Of a stretch of DNA of 24,190 nucleotides, positions 1 through 7,137 are shown piece by piece. Within the stretch, counting starts at the first letter, position 1; every line of letters begins with the position of its first letter. Location of the stretch: positions 1 through 24,190 of the forward strand of contig CAKTBJ010000039.1 in the NCBI GenBank assembly GCA_934533075.1, read 5' to 3'. Source of the DNA: an uncultured Paracoccus sp. Its GTDB lineage: Bacteria > Pseudomonadota > Alphaproteobacteria > Rhodobacterales > Rhodobacteraceae. Below the pieces are notes generated by a model. That model did no database searches, was not told where the DNA came from, and was given only the letters and a program-made list of their open reading frames with translations. The position numbers and the translations under genes were made by a program.

Positions 1-73
1 CCGGCACTCCGATGGGATTTGCCCCGCCTTATATGGGTATCCCCGATACGGCAATGGTGCGGGGGCCTGCGAG

Positions 74-179
74 GGGCGGCGCTGCGATTGCGCGGCCGGG
101 CCTTATGAAGCTGCTCCGCATGAAGCTGCTCCGCCGCTCGGGTCACAAAGGGCGGCGCTGCGATCGCGCGGCCGGGCCT
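74..179. repeat. 30-bp direct repeat, two copies 76 bp apart
   Basis: Positions 74-103 and 150-179 carry the same 30 bases with a single difference (T at 89, C at 165). The unit begins GGGCGGCGCTGCGAT and ends CGCGGCCGGGCCT. The intervening 46 bases include the 15-bp tandem repeat at 105-134. The near identity suggests a recent local duplication. No function is implied by the sequence. Confidence 0.7.
105..134. repeat. 15-bp tandem duplication
   Basis: The 15 bases ATGAAGCTGCTCCGC occur twice in immediate succession, at 105-119 and 120-134, without mismatch. The unit is five codons long (M-K-L-L-R in the plus frame), but the surrounding frame does not look like a real gene, so this is best read as a slippage or duplication event in non-coding DNA. 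Confidence 0.8.
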
Positions 180-307
180 CGGGCCGGAGGGCTGTGCTGG
201 AAATCGGGGCTGGGCCGGCTGCGGCTTGCGGTGGGGCCATGCCCTCACGCTTTCCATGTTGGCCCCGCCGCCGCCGTCCGGCATCATCGCCGCCAAAGGG
301 AGGGGCC

Positions 308-1129
308 ATGATCGACAGGTTGAACGCGGCGCTGGCCAGCTATGTCCAGTTGGTCCCGCACGGGCGGGTGCTGGAGATCCGCATGGTCAAGCAGAAGGTC
401 AACGCCATCTGCCACCCGCTGAGCCATGCGGTTGAAACGGCGGCGACCTTCCTTCAGGACAGCCCGCATTTCCAGGTCGGCCTGCTGACCAGCGGCTGCG
501 CGCGCGCCTTCTGCGCCGGTCTCGATTTTGCCGAACATGGGCGGCTGGCCCCCGGAGAGCCGATGCCCGACTATGGTCCCGGCGGCTTCGGCGGCATCTC
601 GACGCTGTTCTCGCTGCTGAAGCCGCTGATCGCCGTGGTCGGCGCCCCCGCCGTCGGCGGCGGGTTCGAGATCGTGCTGGCCTGCGACCTGATCCTGATG
701 GCGGATGATGCGTGGTTCTCGCTGCCCGAGATGCAGCGCGGCGTGATGGCCGATGGCGGCGGCGTCCAGCGCCTGCCGCGGCGGCTGCCCTATAACCTCG
801 CGGTGGCCAAGCTGCTGACCGGCGACCCGATCACCCCGGAGGAGGCGCTGCGCCACGGCCTCGTCTACGCGGTGCATCCGCGCGCGGCGCTGGACGGCGC
901 CGCGCTGGCGCTGGCCACGCGGCTGGCCGGGGATGCACCGCTGGCCCAGCAGGCGCTGAAGCAGGTGCTGCGCAGCATCGAAACCATGCCGATCACCGAA
1001 AGCATGGCGATCTATGGCCGCGACGGGCCGGGCTTCGACGCCTATGCGGCGATGTGGCGGTCCGAGGACGCGCAGGAAGGCCCGCGTGCCTTTCTAGGAA
1101 GGCGCCCGCCGCGCTGGACGGGGCGGTAG
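308..1129 (+). CDS. Crotonase-superfamily enoyl-CoA hydratase/isomerase, CaiD-like
   Basis: A 273-residue protein of normal crotonase length. It should act in the cytosol on an acyl-CoA thioester, by hydration/dehydration or isomerisation. The first oxyanion-hole segment is AFCAGLDF (about residues 67-74). The second is PAVGGGFE, with E121 at one catalytic glutamate position, and LPEMQRGVMADGGG supplies E141 at the other. The tail, SEDAQEGPRAFL plus a final W-x-G-R, resembles carnitinyl-CoA dehydratase CaiD as I remember it. The start at 308 is chosen because AGGGAGGGG lies just upstream; the open frame extends further left without family similarity. No caiA, caiB or caiC homologue is visible nearby, so the true substrate is unknown. 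The family call is firm; the CaiD subgroup is an inference. Confidence 0.85.
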   Translation: MIDRLNAALASYVQLVPHGRVLEIRMVKQKVNAICHPLSHAVETAATFLQDSPHFQVGLLTSGCARAFCAGLDFAEHGRLAPGEPMPDYGPGGFGGISTLFSLLKPLIAVVGAPAVGGGFEIVLACDLILMADDAWFSLPEMQRGVMADGGGVQRLPRRLPYNLAVAKLLTGDPITPEEALRHGLVYAVHPRAALDGAALALATRLAGDAPLAQQALKQVLRSIETMPITESMAIYGRDGPGFDAYAAMWRSEDAQEGPRAFLGRRPPRWTGR

Positions 1130-1233
1130 GGTTTGCATTCGCATGCAGCGCGCGCTCTGCGGGCTGCGGCGGCACGGGGTGGGGTTTCCCCCTCGGAGAT
1201 GCCGGCGTCCTCCGGCCGGGTCGAGGCGCGGCC

Positions 1234-2160
1234 CTACGGGTTGCGCGCGGCGGCCAGCAGGGCCTCCAGCCGGTGCAGCGCGGCCTGCGGGTCGGGCGCG
1301 GCCTCGGCCGGCAGCGGATCGGCGAACAGGGCCTTGCGCCCCGGAAACCAGCGCGCGCAGGTGGCCGCGTTCGCGGCGGCATAGCGGTCGCGCAGGGCCG
1401 CGGCCACGTCAGGGGGGATCAGGTCGCCGCGCCCGCTGGCGGCCTCGCCCATCTCGCGCATGATCTGGCGGTTGATGCGGCGCAGCACCGCGCCATCGGT
1501 GCCGGCAATCCCGCGATAGCGCGCCACCAGCCCGGCATGCGGGCTGCGGTTGCGGCGCAGGTCCGCGCTGTCCTGCGGGATCAGGTCGGGCCGCCCGATC
1601 ACCGTCAGCATGGCGGCGATGCTGTCGGGGGCGGCGCCGGATTCCGGCTCCTCATAGACCTGCGGCAGCAGCCGCGCCTGCGGAAAGGCGGCCTGCCAGC
1701 GGTCGAGGAAGCCCGCATAGTCCAGCTGCCCCTCCAGCCCGCGCAGGAAGCCCGTCAGGTCGAGGTCGGCGCCGTTCCACTTCACCACCTGCTTGTAGAG
1801 GGCCTCGGCATAGCGGTCCTGCCGGCGCAGCCAGATGAGGATGCGCAGGTCGTGCCCCGCCAGCGCGTCGACCAGGGGCCGCAGGAAGCCCGGCCCGCGC
1901 GAGGCCAGCGACTCGGCAGAGATCAGCACATCCGCCGCCGGCGTTTCCGCCAGTTGCGCGGCCAGCGCGGCGATGGCGTCGCCCTTGCCCGGCGCGGGGC
2001 CGGACAGCGCCTTGACCAGATGGCCGCTGGCCGCCCGGCGCGGCGGGTGGACATAGAGGACCCCCGCCGCCAGCAGCATGGGCGCCTGCGCCGTGCACCA
2101 TTCCTGCATGGCGGTGGTGCCGGTCTTCATCATGCCGATATGCAGCCAGACCCGCGCCAT
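1234..2160 (-). CDS. Sulfotransferase-fold protein (PAPS-binding type)
   Basis: A 308-residue protein that begins WLHIGMMKTGTTAMQ. The K-T-G-T-T loop (residues 12-16) is the 5'-phosphosulfate-binding motif of PAPS-dependent sulfotransferases. The segment IWLRRQDRYAEALYKQ (about 109-124) is the kind of R-containing 3'-phosphate-binding region found in bacterial members. It would transfer sulfate from PAPS to an unknown acceptor, probably a glycan or small molecule. No signal peptide or membrane segment is seen. The frame is open to 2211, but the start at 2160 is preferred because AAGGGGAC precedes it and the P-loop-like motif then sits at the expected N-terminal position. It stands 132 bp downstream of the MerR gene on the same strand and converges with the crotonase gene. 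The acceptor cannot be told from sequence. Confidence 0.75.
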   Translation of the reverse strand: MARVWLHIGMMKTGTTAMQEWCTAQAPMLLAAGVLYVHPPRRAASGHLVKALSGPAPGKGDAIAALAAQLAETPAADVLISAESLASRGPGFLRPLVDALAGHDLRILIWLRRQDRYAEALYKQVVKWNGADLDLTGFLRGLEGQLDYAGFLDRWQAAFPQARLLPQVYEEPESGAAPDSIAAMLTVIGRPDLIPQDSADLRRNRSPHAGLVARYRGIAGTDGAVLRRINRQIMREMGEAASGRGDLIPPDVAAALRDRYAAANAATCARWFPGRKALFADPLPAEAAPDPQAALHRLEALLAAARNP

Positions 2161-2292
2161 GCCGTCCCCTTTTTCCGCCCCGAACCTGCCCCGGTCTTTA
2201 CGATTTCGCAACGGATGATCGGCCAGTCTGGCAGCAGGACAGCCGGGAAGGGAGGGGACGGTGATTCGACGAAGGGCGCGCGACGGGCCGGC

Positions 2293-2724
2293 TCAGTCGG
2301 CGGGTTCGGCGGGGTGGTCGTGCAGGCAAAGCTGGTGGTTGCCCAGCACCTCGATCACCCGGCAATCCGCGATGCGGCCGCTGGCGGTATGGGCCAGCAT
2401 CCGCTCCAGCTCGGCCTGAAGGGCGGTCAGCCGGGCGATGCGGGCCTTGACCGTGGCCAGTTGTCGCCGGGCGATGGTGTCGGCCGCCGCGCAAGGCTGG
2501 TCCGGGTTGTCGGCAAGGCCCAGCAAGTCGCGGATCGCCTCCAGCGGAAAGCCGAGGTCGCGGGCGTGACGGATAAAGGCCAGACGCTCGCGCGCGCTGG
2601 CATCGTAAAGCCGCTGGTTGCCGTCGCTGCGCAGGGGCGGGGGCAGCAGGCCGATCTGCTCGTAATAGCGGATGGTCGGAACCTTGACCCCGGTAGCCTT
2701 GCCCAGATTGCCGATGGAAAGCAT
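2293..2724 (-). CDS. MerR-family heavy-metal-responsive transcriptional regulator
   Basis: A 143-residue MerR protein. The N-terminus (about 1-40) is the winged helix-turn-helix with the family signature TIRYYEQIGLLPPPLR. A dimerisation helix (about 80-112) follows, then a C-terminal metal loop. Three cysteines fit divalent-metal sensors of the ZntR/CadR/PbrR group: C78 at the start of the helix, C121 in ADCRVIE and C133 in QLCLHDH. The tail also has two histidines beside C133. The start at 2724 is chosen over an upstream one at 2751 because it gives the canonical MLSIGNLGKATGV opening. It is divergent from the P-type ATPase gene and should both repress and, when metal-loaded, activate that gene by remodelling the shared promoter. 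The exact metal (Zn, Cd or Pb) is not decided by sequence. Confidence 0.9.
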   Translation of the reverse strand: MLSIGNLGKATGVKVPTIRYYEQIGLLPPPLRSDGNQRLYDASARERLAFIRHARDLGFPLEAIRDLLGLADNPDQPCAAADTIARRQLATVKARIARLTALQAELERMLAHTASGRIADCRVIEVLGNHQLCLHDHPAEPAD

Positions 2725-2735
2725 GGAATGGCCTC

Positions 2736-2766
2736 TTGAACCTCTAGTCACTAGAGGACCTATGTA
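2736..2766 (+). promoter_or_regulatory. MerR-type promoter and operator for the metal ATPase gene
   Basis: TTGAAC (2736-2741) serves as -35 and TATGTA (2761-2766) as -10, separated by 19 bp instead of the usual 17. Between them lies a perfect palindrome, CCTCTAGTCACTAGAGG (2741-2757). An over-long spacer with a dyad inside it is the known architecture of MerR-activated promoters, where the metal-bound regulator untwists the DNA to realign the two boxes. The predicted start is about 35 bp before the ATPase ATG at 2809. The operator also overlaps the upstream region of the divergent merR-like gene, so autoregulation is expected. Confidence 0.88.
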
Positions 2767-2808
2767 TCCGAATCAGGAAGCGCAAGGTCACGCGGAAAGG
2801 GCGGATTC

Positions 2809-4968
2809 ATGGCGGAACGCAGGGAATGGACGGTCGGCGGCATGGACTGCGCGGCCTGCACGGCCAAGGTCACGCGCGCGGTCGAGGCCCTGCCCGGCAT
2901 CAGCGAGGTCGGCGTGGCCCTGATGGCCGAGCGGCTGACCGCCACGCTGGCGCCCGGCGCCAGGGCCGAGGCGGTCGAGGATGCCGTGCGGCGCCTCGGC
3001 TATGCCATCGCGCCGCGAGGGGCTGCGGGCGGGGGCGCGGCGCATCACGGGCATGACCATGACGGCCATGCGCATGCCCACGCCCCGGCCGGCCCCGGCC
3101 CGGCGCCGCGCTGGTTCGCCACCGCGCAGGGCCGGCTGGTGCTGCTGACCGGGGCGCTGCTGGTGCTGGCCTGGCTGGTGGAATGGCTGGCGCCGGGCCG
3201 CCTGGGCTTCTGGGCCTTCGCCGCCGCCTGCGTGATCGGCGTGGCGCCGGTGGCGCGGCGGGCCTGGGCTGCGGCGCGCATCGGCCAGCCCTTCACCATC
3301 GAAAGCCTGCTGACCATCGCCGCGGCCGGCGCGCTGGCCATCGGCGCGGTCGAGGAGGCCGCGCTGGTCGTGTTCCTGTTCGCCATCGGCGAGGTGCTGG
3401 AAGGGGTGGCCGCCGACCGCGCCCGCGCCGGCATCCGCGCGCTGGCGGGGCTGGTGCCCCGCACCGCGCTGCGCGAGGAAGGCGGCGGCACAAGCGAAAT
3501 CCCCGCCGAAGCCCTTGAAATCGGAGATATCGTTCTGGTCCGCCCCGGCGAGTGCCTGCCCGCCGACGGGGTGATCGTCTCCGGCACGGGCGGCATCGAC
3601 GAAAGCCCCGTCACGGGCGAGAGCGTGCCGGTCACGCGCGGGCCGGGCGATGCGGTCTTTGCCGGCGCGATCAGCGCGGAATCGGCCCTGCGCATCCGCG
3701 TCACCCGCGCGGCCGCCGACAACACCATCGCCCGCATCATCCGGCTGGTGGAGGAGGCCGAGGAATCCCGCGCGCCCACGGAACGCTTCATCACCCGCTT
3801 CAGCCGCTGGTATATGCCGCTGGTCGTGGGGCTGGCGGCGCTGGTGATCGTGGTGCCGCCGCTGGCCTTCGGGCAGGACTGGGGCACCTGGATCTATCGC
3901 GGGCTGGCGATCCTGCTGATCGGCTGCCCCTGCGCGCTGGTGATCTCGGTCCCGGCGGCCATCGCCTCGGCGCTGACGGCGGGGGCGCGGCACGGGCTGC
4001 TGATGAAGGGCGGCGCGGTGATCGAGGCCGTGGCCGGGCTGCGCGTGGCGGCGATGGACAAGACCGGCACGCTGACCGAAGGCCGGCCCGAAGTCACCGA
4101 CATCATCCCGCTGGGCGAACTGGACGAAGCCGGGCTGCTGACCCGCGCGGCGGCGGTCGAGGCCGCATCCTCGCATCCCCTGGCGAAGGCGATCCTGCGC
4201 CGGGCCGAGGGGCTGGCGCTGCCCCCGGTCGAGGATGCGCGCGCCGTGCCCGGCCGTGGCGTGGAGGCGGTGCTGGACGGGCGGCGGCTGGTGGTTTCCA
4301 GCCCGCAGCAGGCACTGGAGGCGGGTATGCTGCATGGCGATGCGCAGCGGTTGGCGGCACGGCTGGAGGCGGGGGGCAAGACGGTCGCGGTGCTTTACGA
4401 CAGGCAGGCGCTGGGCCTGATCGCGCTGCGCGACCAGCCGCGCGCCGATGCTGCGCGGGCGGTGGCGCAGTTGCGCGATCTTGGCGTCCGGCCGCTGATG
4501 CTGACCGGCGACAACCCCCGCACCGCCGAGGCCATCGCCGGCACGCTCGGCATGGAGTTCCGCGCCGGCATGCTGCCCGAAGACAAGCTGGCCGCGATCC
4601 GCTGGCTGGGAAGGGAGGGTGTGCTGATGGTCGGCGACGGCATCAACGACGCGCCGGCCCTGCGGCAGGCCACGGTGGGGGTGGCTATGGGGTCCGGGAC
4701 CGATGTGGCGCTGGAAACCGCCGATGCGGCGATCCTGCGCGATCGCGTGGCGGATGTGCCGGCGATGATTCGGCTGGCACGGGCCTGCATGGCCAATATC
4801 CGCCAGAATATCGGCATTGCGCTGGGGCTGAAGGCGGTGTTTCTGGTGACCTCGGTGGTCGGGATCACCGGCTTGTGGCTCGCGATCCTGGCCGATACCG
4901 GCGCCACCGTGCTGGTGACGCTGAACGCACTGCGGCTGCTGCGCCTCGATCCGGGGCGGGTGGACTGA
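2809..4968 (+). CDS. zntA: P1B-2-type heavy-metal (Zn/Cd/Pb) translocating P-type ATPase
   Basis: A 719-residue inner-membrane pump that exports divalent soft metals using ATP. In order it shows: an N-terminal HMA domain with GMDCAAC (C14, C17); a His-rich linker (about 79-91) of H/D/G/A residues; membrane helices with the C-P-C metal site (373-375); the phosphorylation site DKTGTLTE (D417); the SSHPL nucleotide-domain motif; and GDGINDAP (609-616). The last helices carry K675 (GLKAVF) and D696 (ADTGATVLV), residues typical of the Zn/Cd/Pb subgroup (ZntA/CadA) rather than copper pumps. AAAGGG upstream supports the ATG at 2809. It is divergent from a MerR regulator whose operator lies in its promoter, so metal-inducible expression is expected. 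The subgroup is well supported; the preferred metal is inferred. Confidence 0.93.
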   Translation: MAERREWTVGGMDCAACTAKVTRAVEALPGISEVGVALMAERLTATLAPGARAEAVEDAVRRLGYAIAPRGAAGGGAAHHGHDHDGHAHAHAPAGPGPAPRWFATAQGRLVLLTGALLVLAWLVEWLAPGRLGFWAFAAACVIGVAPVARRAWAAARIGQPFTIESLLTIAAAGALAIGAVEEAALVVFLFAIGEVLEGVAADRARAGIRALAGLVPRTALREEGGGTSEIPAEALEIGDIVLVRPGECLPADGVIVSGTGGIDESPVTGESVPVTRGPGDAVFAGAISAESALRIRVTRAAADNTIARIIRLVEEAEESRAPTERFITRFSRWYMPLVVGLAALVIVVPPLAFGQDWGTWIYRGLAILLIGCPCALVISVPAAIASALTAGARHGLLMKGGAVIEAVAGLRVAAMDKTGTLTEGRPEVTDIIPLGELDEAGLLTRAAAVEAASSHPLAKAILRRAEGLALPPVEDARAVPGRGVEAVLDGRRLVVSSPQQALEAGMLHGDAQRLAARLEAGGKTVAVLYDRQALGLIALRDQPRADAARAVAQLRDLGVRPLMLTGDNPRTAEAIAGTLGMEFRAGMLPEDKLAAIRWLGREGVLMVGDGINDAPALRQATVGVAMGSGTDVALETADAAILRDRVADVPAMIRLARACMANIRQNIGIALGLKAVFLVTSVVGITGLWLAILADTGATVLVTLNALRLLRLDPGRVD

Positions 4969-5085
4969 GGCCTGGCCCCGAGGCACCGGGATTTGTGCAG
5001 CGCAGCGGGCGCCGGCGAAGGCCGGCGGGGTGGGAAGGGGCCTCGATGGCCGCTTCCCGCCCTTTTCCTGAAGCACGGCGCGGAT

Positions 5086-5413
5086 GGCCCGACTTACCCA
5101 CCCCCTCCGACTCCTGGGGGTCTCCGGGCGTGGATAAGTCTGCGTGGTCGCGGCGCGCCCAGAAGGTCTCCCCGGCAGCGGTCCATCCCTCGGGTGCAGG
5201 CGGTCGGGCGCGGCGTGGGTGGCCCGACTTACCCACCCCCTCCGACTCCTGGGGGTCTCCGGGCGTGGATAAGTCTGCGTGGTCGCGGCGCGCCCAGAAG
5301 GTCTCCCCGGCAGCGGTCCATCCCTCGGGTGCAGGCGGTCGGGCGCGGCGCGGGTTGTCCGACTTACCCACCCCCTCCGATTCCCTTGGCGGTCTCCGGG
5401 CATGGATAAGCCT
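5086..5413. repeat. 135-bp tandem repeat (2.4 copies) between convergent genes
   Basis: Copy 1 (5086-5220) and copy 2 (5221-5355) differ at a single base. A third partial, diverged copy runs from 5356 to about 5413. Each unit starts with GACTTACCCA and, after an inner CCCCC/GGGGG pair, has TGGATAAGTC. The two 10-base arms are complementary except for one position, which becomes a G-U pair in minus-strand RNA, so each full copy can fold into a hairpin (first copy 5091-5140). The period is a multiple of three, so frames stay open through the array on both strands, including a minus-strand frame with a 45-residue peptide repeat. It sits between the converging ATPase and NAD synthetase genes. It could act as a transcription barrier or REP-like element; function is unknown. 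Just to the left, a 7-bp GC hairpin (5010-5027) lacks a T-tract. Confidence 0.9.
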
Positions 5414-5429
5414 GCCTGAGCCGAGGGGC

Positions 5430-7100
5430 CTACAGCTCCCCCCGCCAGCGGTTCGCCATCGGATAGCGGCGGTCCACGCCGAAGGCGCGGGTGGTCAGGC
5501 GCGGGCCGGGCGCGCCCTGCCGGCGCTTCCATTCGGCATTGCCGACCAGCCCCGCCACCCGGCGCAAAAGCTGCGGATCATAGCCCTCGGCGGCCAGTTC
5601 CGTCAGCGAGAGGTCATGCTCGATCAGGCTTTCGAGGATCTGGTCCAGCAGCGCATAGGGCGGCAGGCTGTCCTCGTCCTTCTGGTCGGGGCGCAGTTCC
5701 GCCGAGGGCGGCTTGTCGATGACGCGGGGCGGGATGACCTCGCCCTGCGGCCCCTTCATCCAGTCGCGCCAGTTGGCGTTGCGCCAGCGGCAGGCCTGGA
5801 ACACCCGCGTCTTGTAGAGGTCCTTCAACGGGTTGTAGCCGCCGCACATGTCGCCGTAGATCGTGCAATAGCCCACCGCGCTTTCGGATTTGTTGCCCGT
5901 GGTCAGCAGCATGGTGCCGGTCTTGTTGGACAGCGCCATCAGCAGCAGGCCGCGCAGGCGGGACTGGATGTTCTCCTCGGTCACGTCGGGGGGCAGGCCG
6001 GCGAACAGCGGCGCCAGCGCCTCGGCCACCGCCGCCCGGCCGCCGTCGATCGGCACCGTGTCCAGCGGGCAGCCCAGTGCCGCCGCCACCGCTTCGGCAT
6101 CGTCCAGCGAGTGCCGGGAGCTGTATTCCGAGGGCAGCCGCACGCAGCGCACATTGTCCGCCCCCAGCGTATCGGCGGCGATGGCGGCGACCAGTGCGCT
6201 GTCCACCCCGCCCGACAGGCCCAGCAGCACCCGCGAGAAGCCGGATTTGCGCAGGTAGTCGCCCAGACCCGTGCACATGGCGCGATAGTCCAGCTCGGCA
6301 TCCTCGGGCCAGGTTTCGCGGTGGCCGGGCAGGATCTCCCAGCCGTTCGCGCCGCGTTTCAGGTCGATATGGGCCAGCTCCTCGGTAAAGGCCGGCAATT
6401 GCAGCGCCAGCCCGCCATCGGCGTTCAGCGCAAAGCTGGCGCCGTCCAGGATCAACTCGTCCTGCCCGCCGACGAGGTTGTGATAGATCAGCGGCAGCCC
6501 GGTCTCGCGCACCCGGTCGCGCGTCGCCGCCAGCCGCCGCGCCTGCTTGCCCCGGTGATAGGGCGAGCCGTTGGGGACCAGCAGGATCTCGGCCCCGGCC
6601 TGCGCCAGATGCCGGGCCACGTCCTCGTGCCAGATGTCTTCGCAGATCGGCACGCCGATGCGGACCCCGCCGACCGTGACGGGCGGGGCGATGGGTGCGG
6701 GGGTGAAGAAGCGCGATTCGTCGAACAGGCAGCCTTCGGCAAGGTGATGCTTGCGGATGGTGGCGGTGACATGGCCGCCTTCCAGCACGAACCAGGCGTT
6801 GAAGAAACGGTCGTCCCTGGCCAGAGGTCCGCCGATGCCGATGGCAGGGCCGTCGGCGCAGTCATGGGCCAGTTGCTCGACCGCCGCCATCGCGGCGCGG
6901 GTAAAGCCGAGATTCTGCACCATGTCCTGCGGCGGATAGCCGGTGACGAACATTTCGGGCAGGGCCAGGAAATCCGAGCCGGCGGCACGGGCGGCGGCGT
7001 GCAGCGCACGGGCCATCGCCGCGTTGCCGTCGAGGTCACCGACCACGGGATTGGGCTGGGCGATGGTGATGCGCAGGGTCTGGGGCTGGTGTTCGGGCAT
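5430..7100 (-). CDS. nadE: Glutamine-dependent NAD(+) synthetase
   Basis: A 556-residue two-domain enzyme making the last step of NAD synthesis: it amidates deamido-NAD using ammonia from glutamine, with ATP. The N-terminal nitrilase-type glutaminase carries the catalytic triad E49 (LALPEMF), K117 (TIRKHHL) and C153 (VPICEDIW). The C-terminal synthetase has the P-loop SGGVDS (296-301) and the NAD synthetase segments TTGNKSE and YNPLKDLYKT. The presence of the glutaminase domain distinguishes it from ammonia-dependent NadE. The start at 7100 is preferred, since the protein then opens close to the nitrilase strand; a GTG at 7118 is the alternative. It follows the LacI-type regulator gene by 37 bp on the same strand, so the two may be cotranscribed. 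Its 3' end faces the 135-bp repeat array. Confidence 0.95.
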   Translation of the reverse strand: MPEHQPQTLRITIAQPNPVVGDLDGNAAMARALHAAARAAGSDFLALPEMFVTGYPPQDMVQNLGFTRAAMAAVEQLAHDCADGPAIGIGGPLARDDRFFNAWFVLEGGHVTATIRKHHLAEGCLFDESRFFTPAPIAPPVTVGGVRIGVPICEDIWHEDVARHLAQAGAEILLVPNGSPYHRGKQARRLAATRDRVRETGLPLIYHNLVGGQDELILDGASFALNADGGLALQLPAFTEELAHIDLKRGANGWEILPGHRETWPEDAELDYRAMCTGLGDYLRKSGFSRVLLGLSGGVDSALVAAIAADTLGADNVRCVRLPSEYSSRHSLDDAEAVAAALGCPLDTVPIDGGRAAVAEALAPLFAGLPPDVTEENIQSRLRGLLLMALSNKTGTMLLTTGNKSESAVGYCTIYGDMCGGYNPLKDLYKTRVFQACRWRNANWRDWMKGPQGEVIPPRVIDKPPSAELRPDQKDEDSLPPYALLDQILESLIEHDLSLTELAAEGYDPQLLRRVAGLVGNAEWKRRQGAPGPRLTTRAFGVDRRYPMANRWRGEL

Positions 7101-7137
7101 GGGGGAGGGGCCTTTCACGCGGTGGCGCCCGTCCGTT

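Larger units (their letters stand above)
1..307. other. Non-coding left edge upstream of the crotonase gene
   Basis: No convincing gene is seen here. Short open frames exist on both strands but are compositionally biased (Arg/Gly/Ala/Pro-rich), overlap each other and match no family I recognise. The stretch contains two kinds of direct repeat (listed separately) and ends with a strong ribosome-binding sequence, AGGGAGGGG, just before the ATG at 308. I see no clear sigma-70 promoter, although the crotonase gene must be transcribed from here or from beyond the edge. Confidence 0.5.

Noticed and set aside
1181..1191. GGGG-TTT-CCCC hairpin as terminator of the crotonase gene
   Set aside because: Only four base pairs with no T-tract; too weak to call.
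1054..2739. Long plus-strand open frame opposite the sulfotransferase and MerR genes
   Set aside because: Antisense shadow; both genes on the other strand have clear family motifs and ribosome-binding sites.
4865..5371. Minus-strand frame with a 45-residue peptide repeat as a real gene
   Set aside because: It overlaps the end of zntA, its GTG start has no well-spaced ribosome-binding site, and the open frame follows automatically from the 135-bp period. Kept only as a question under the repeat finding.
5086..5413. CRISPR array
   Set aside because: The units are 135 bp and nearly identical with no unique spacers, and no cas genes are present.
2788..5532. Long minus-strand open frame opposite the metal ATPase
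   Set aside because: Antisense shadow of zntA; the composition (His/Arg/Gln/Gly-rich) is typical of a reverse-complement frame.
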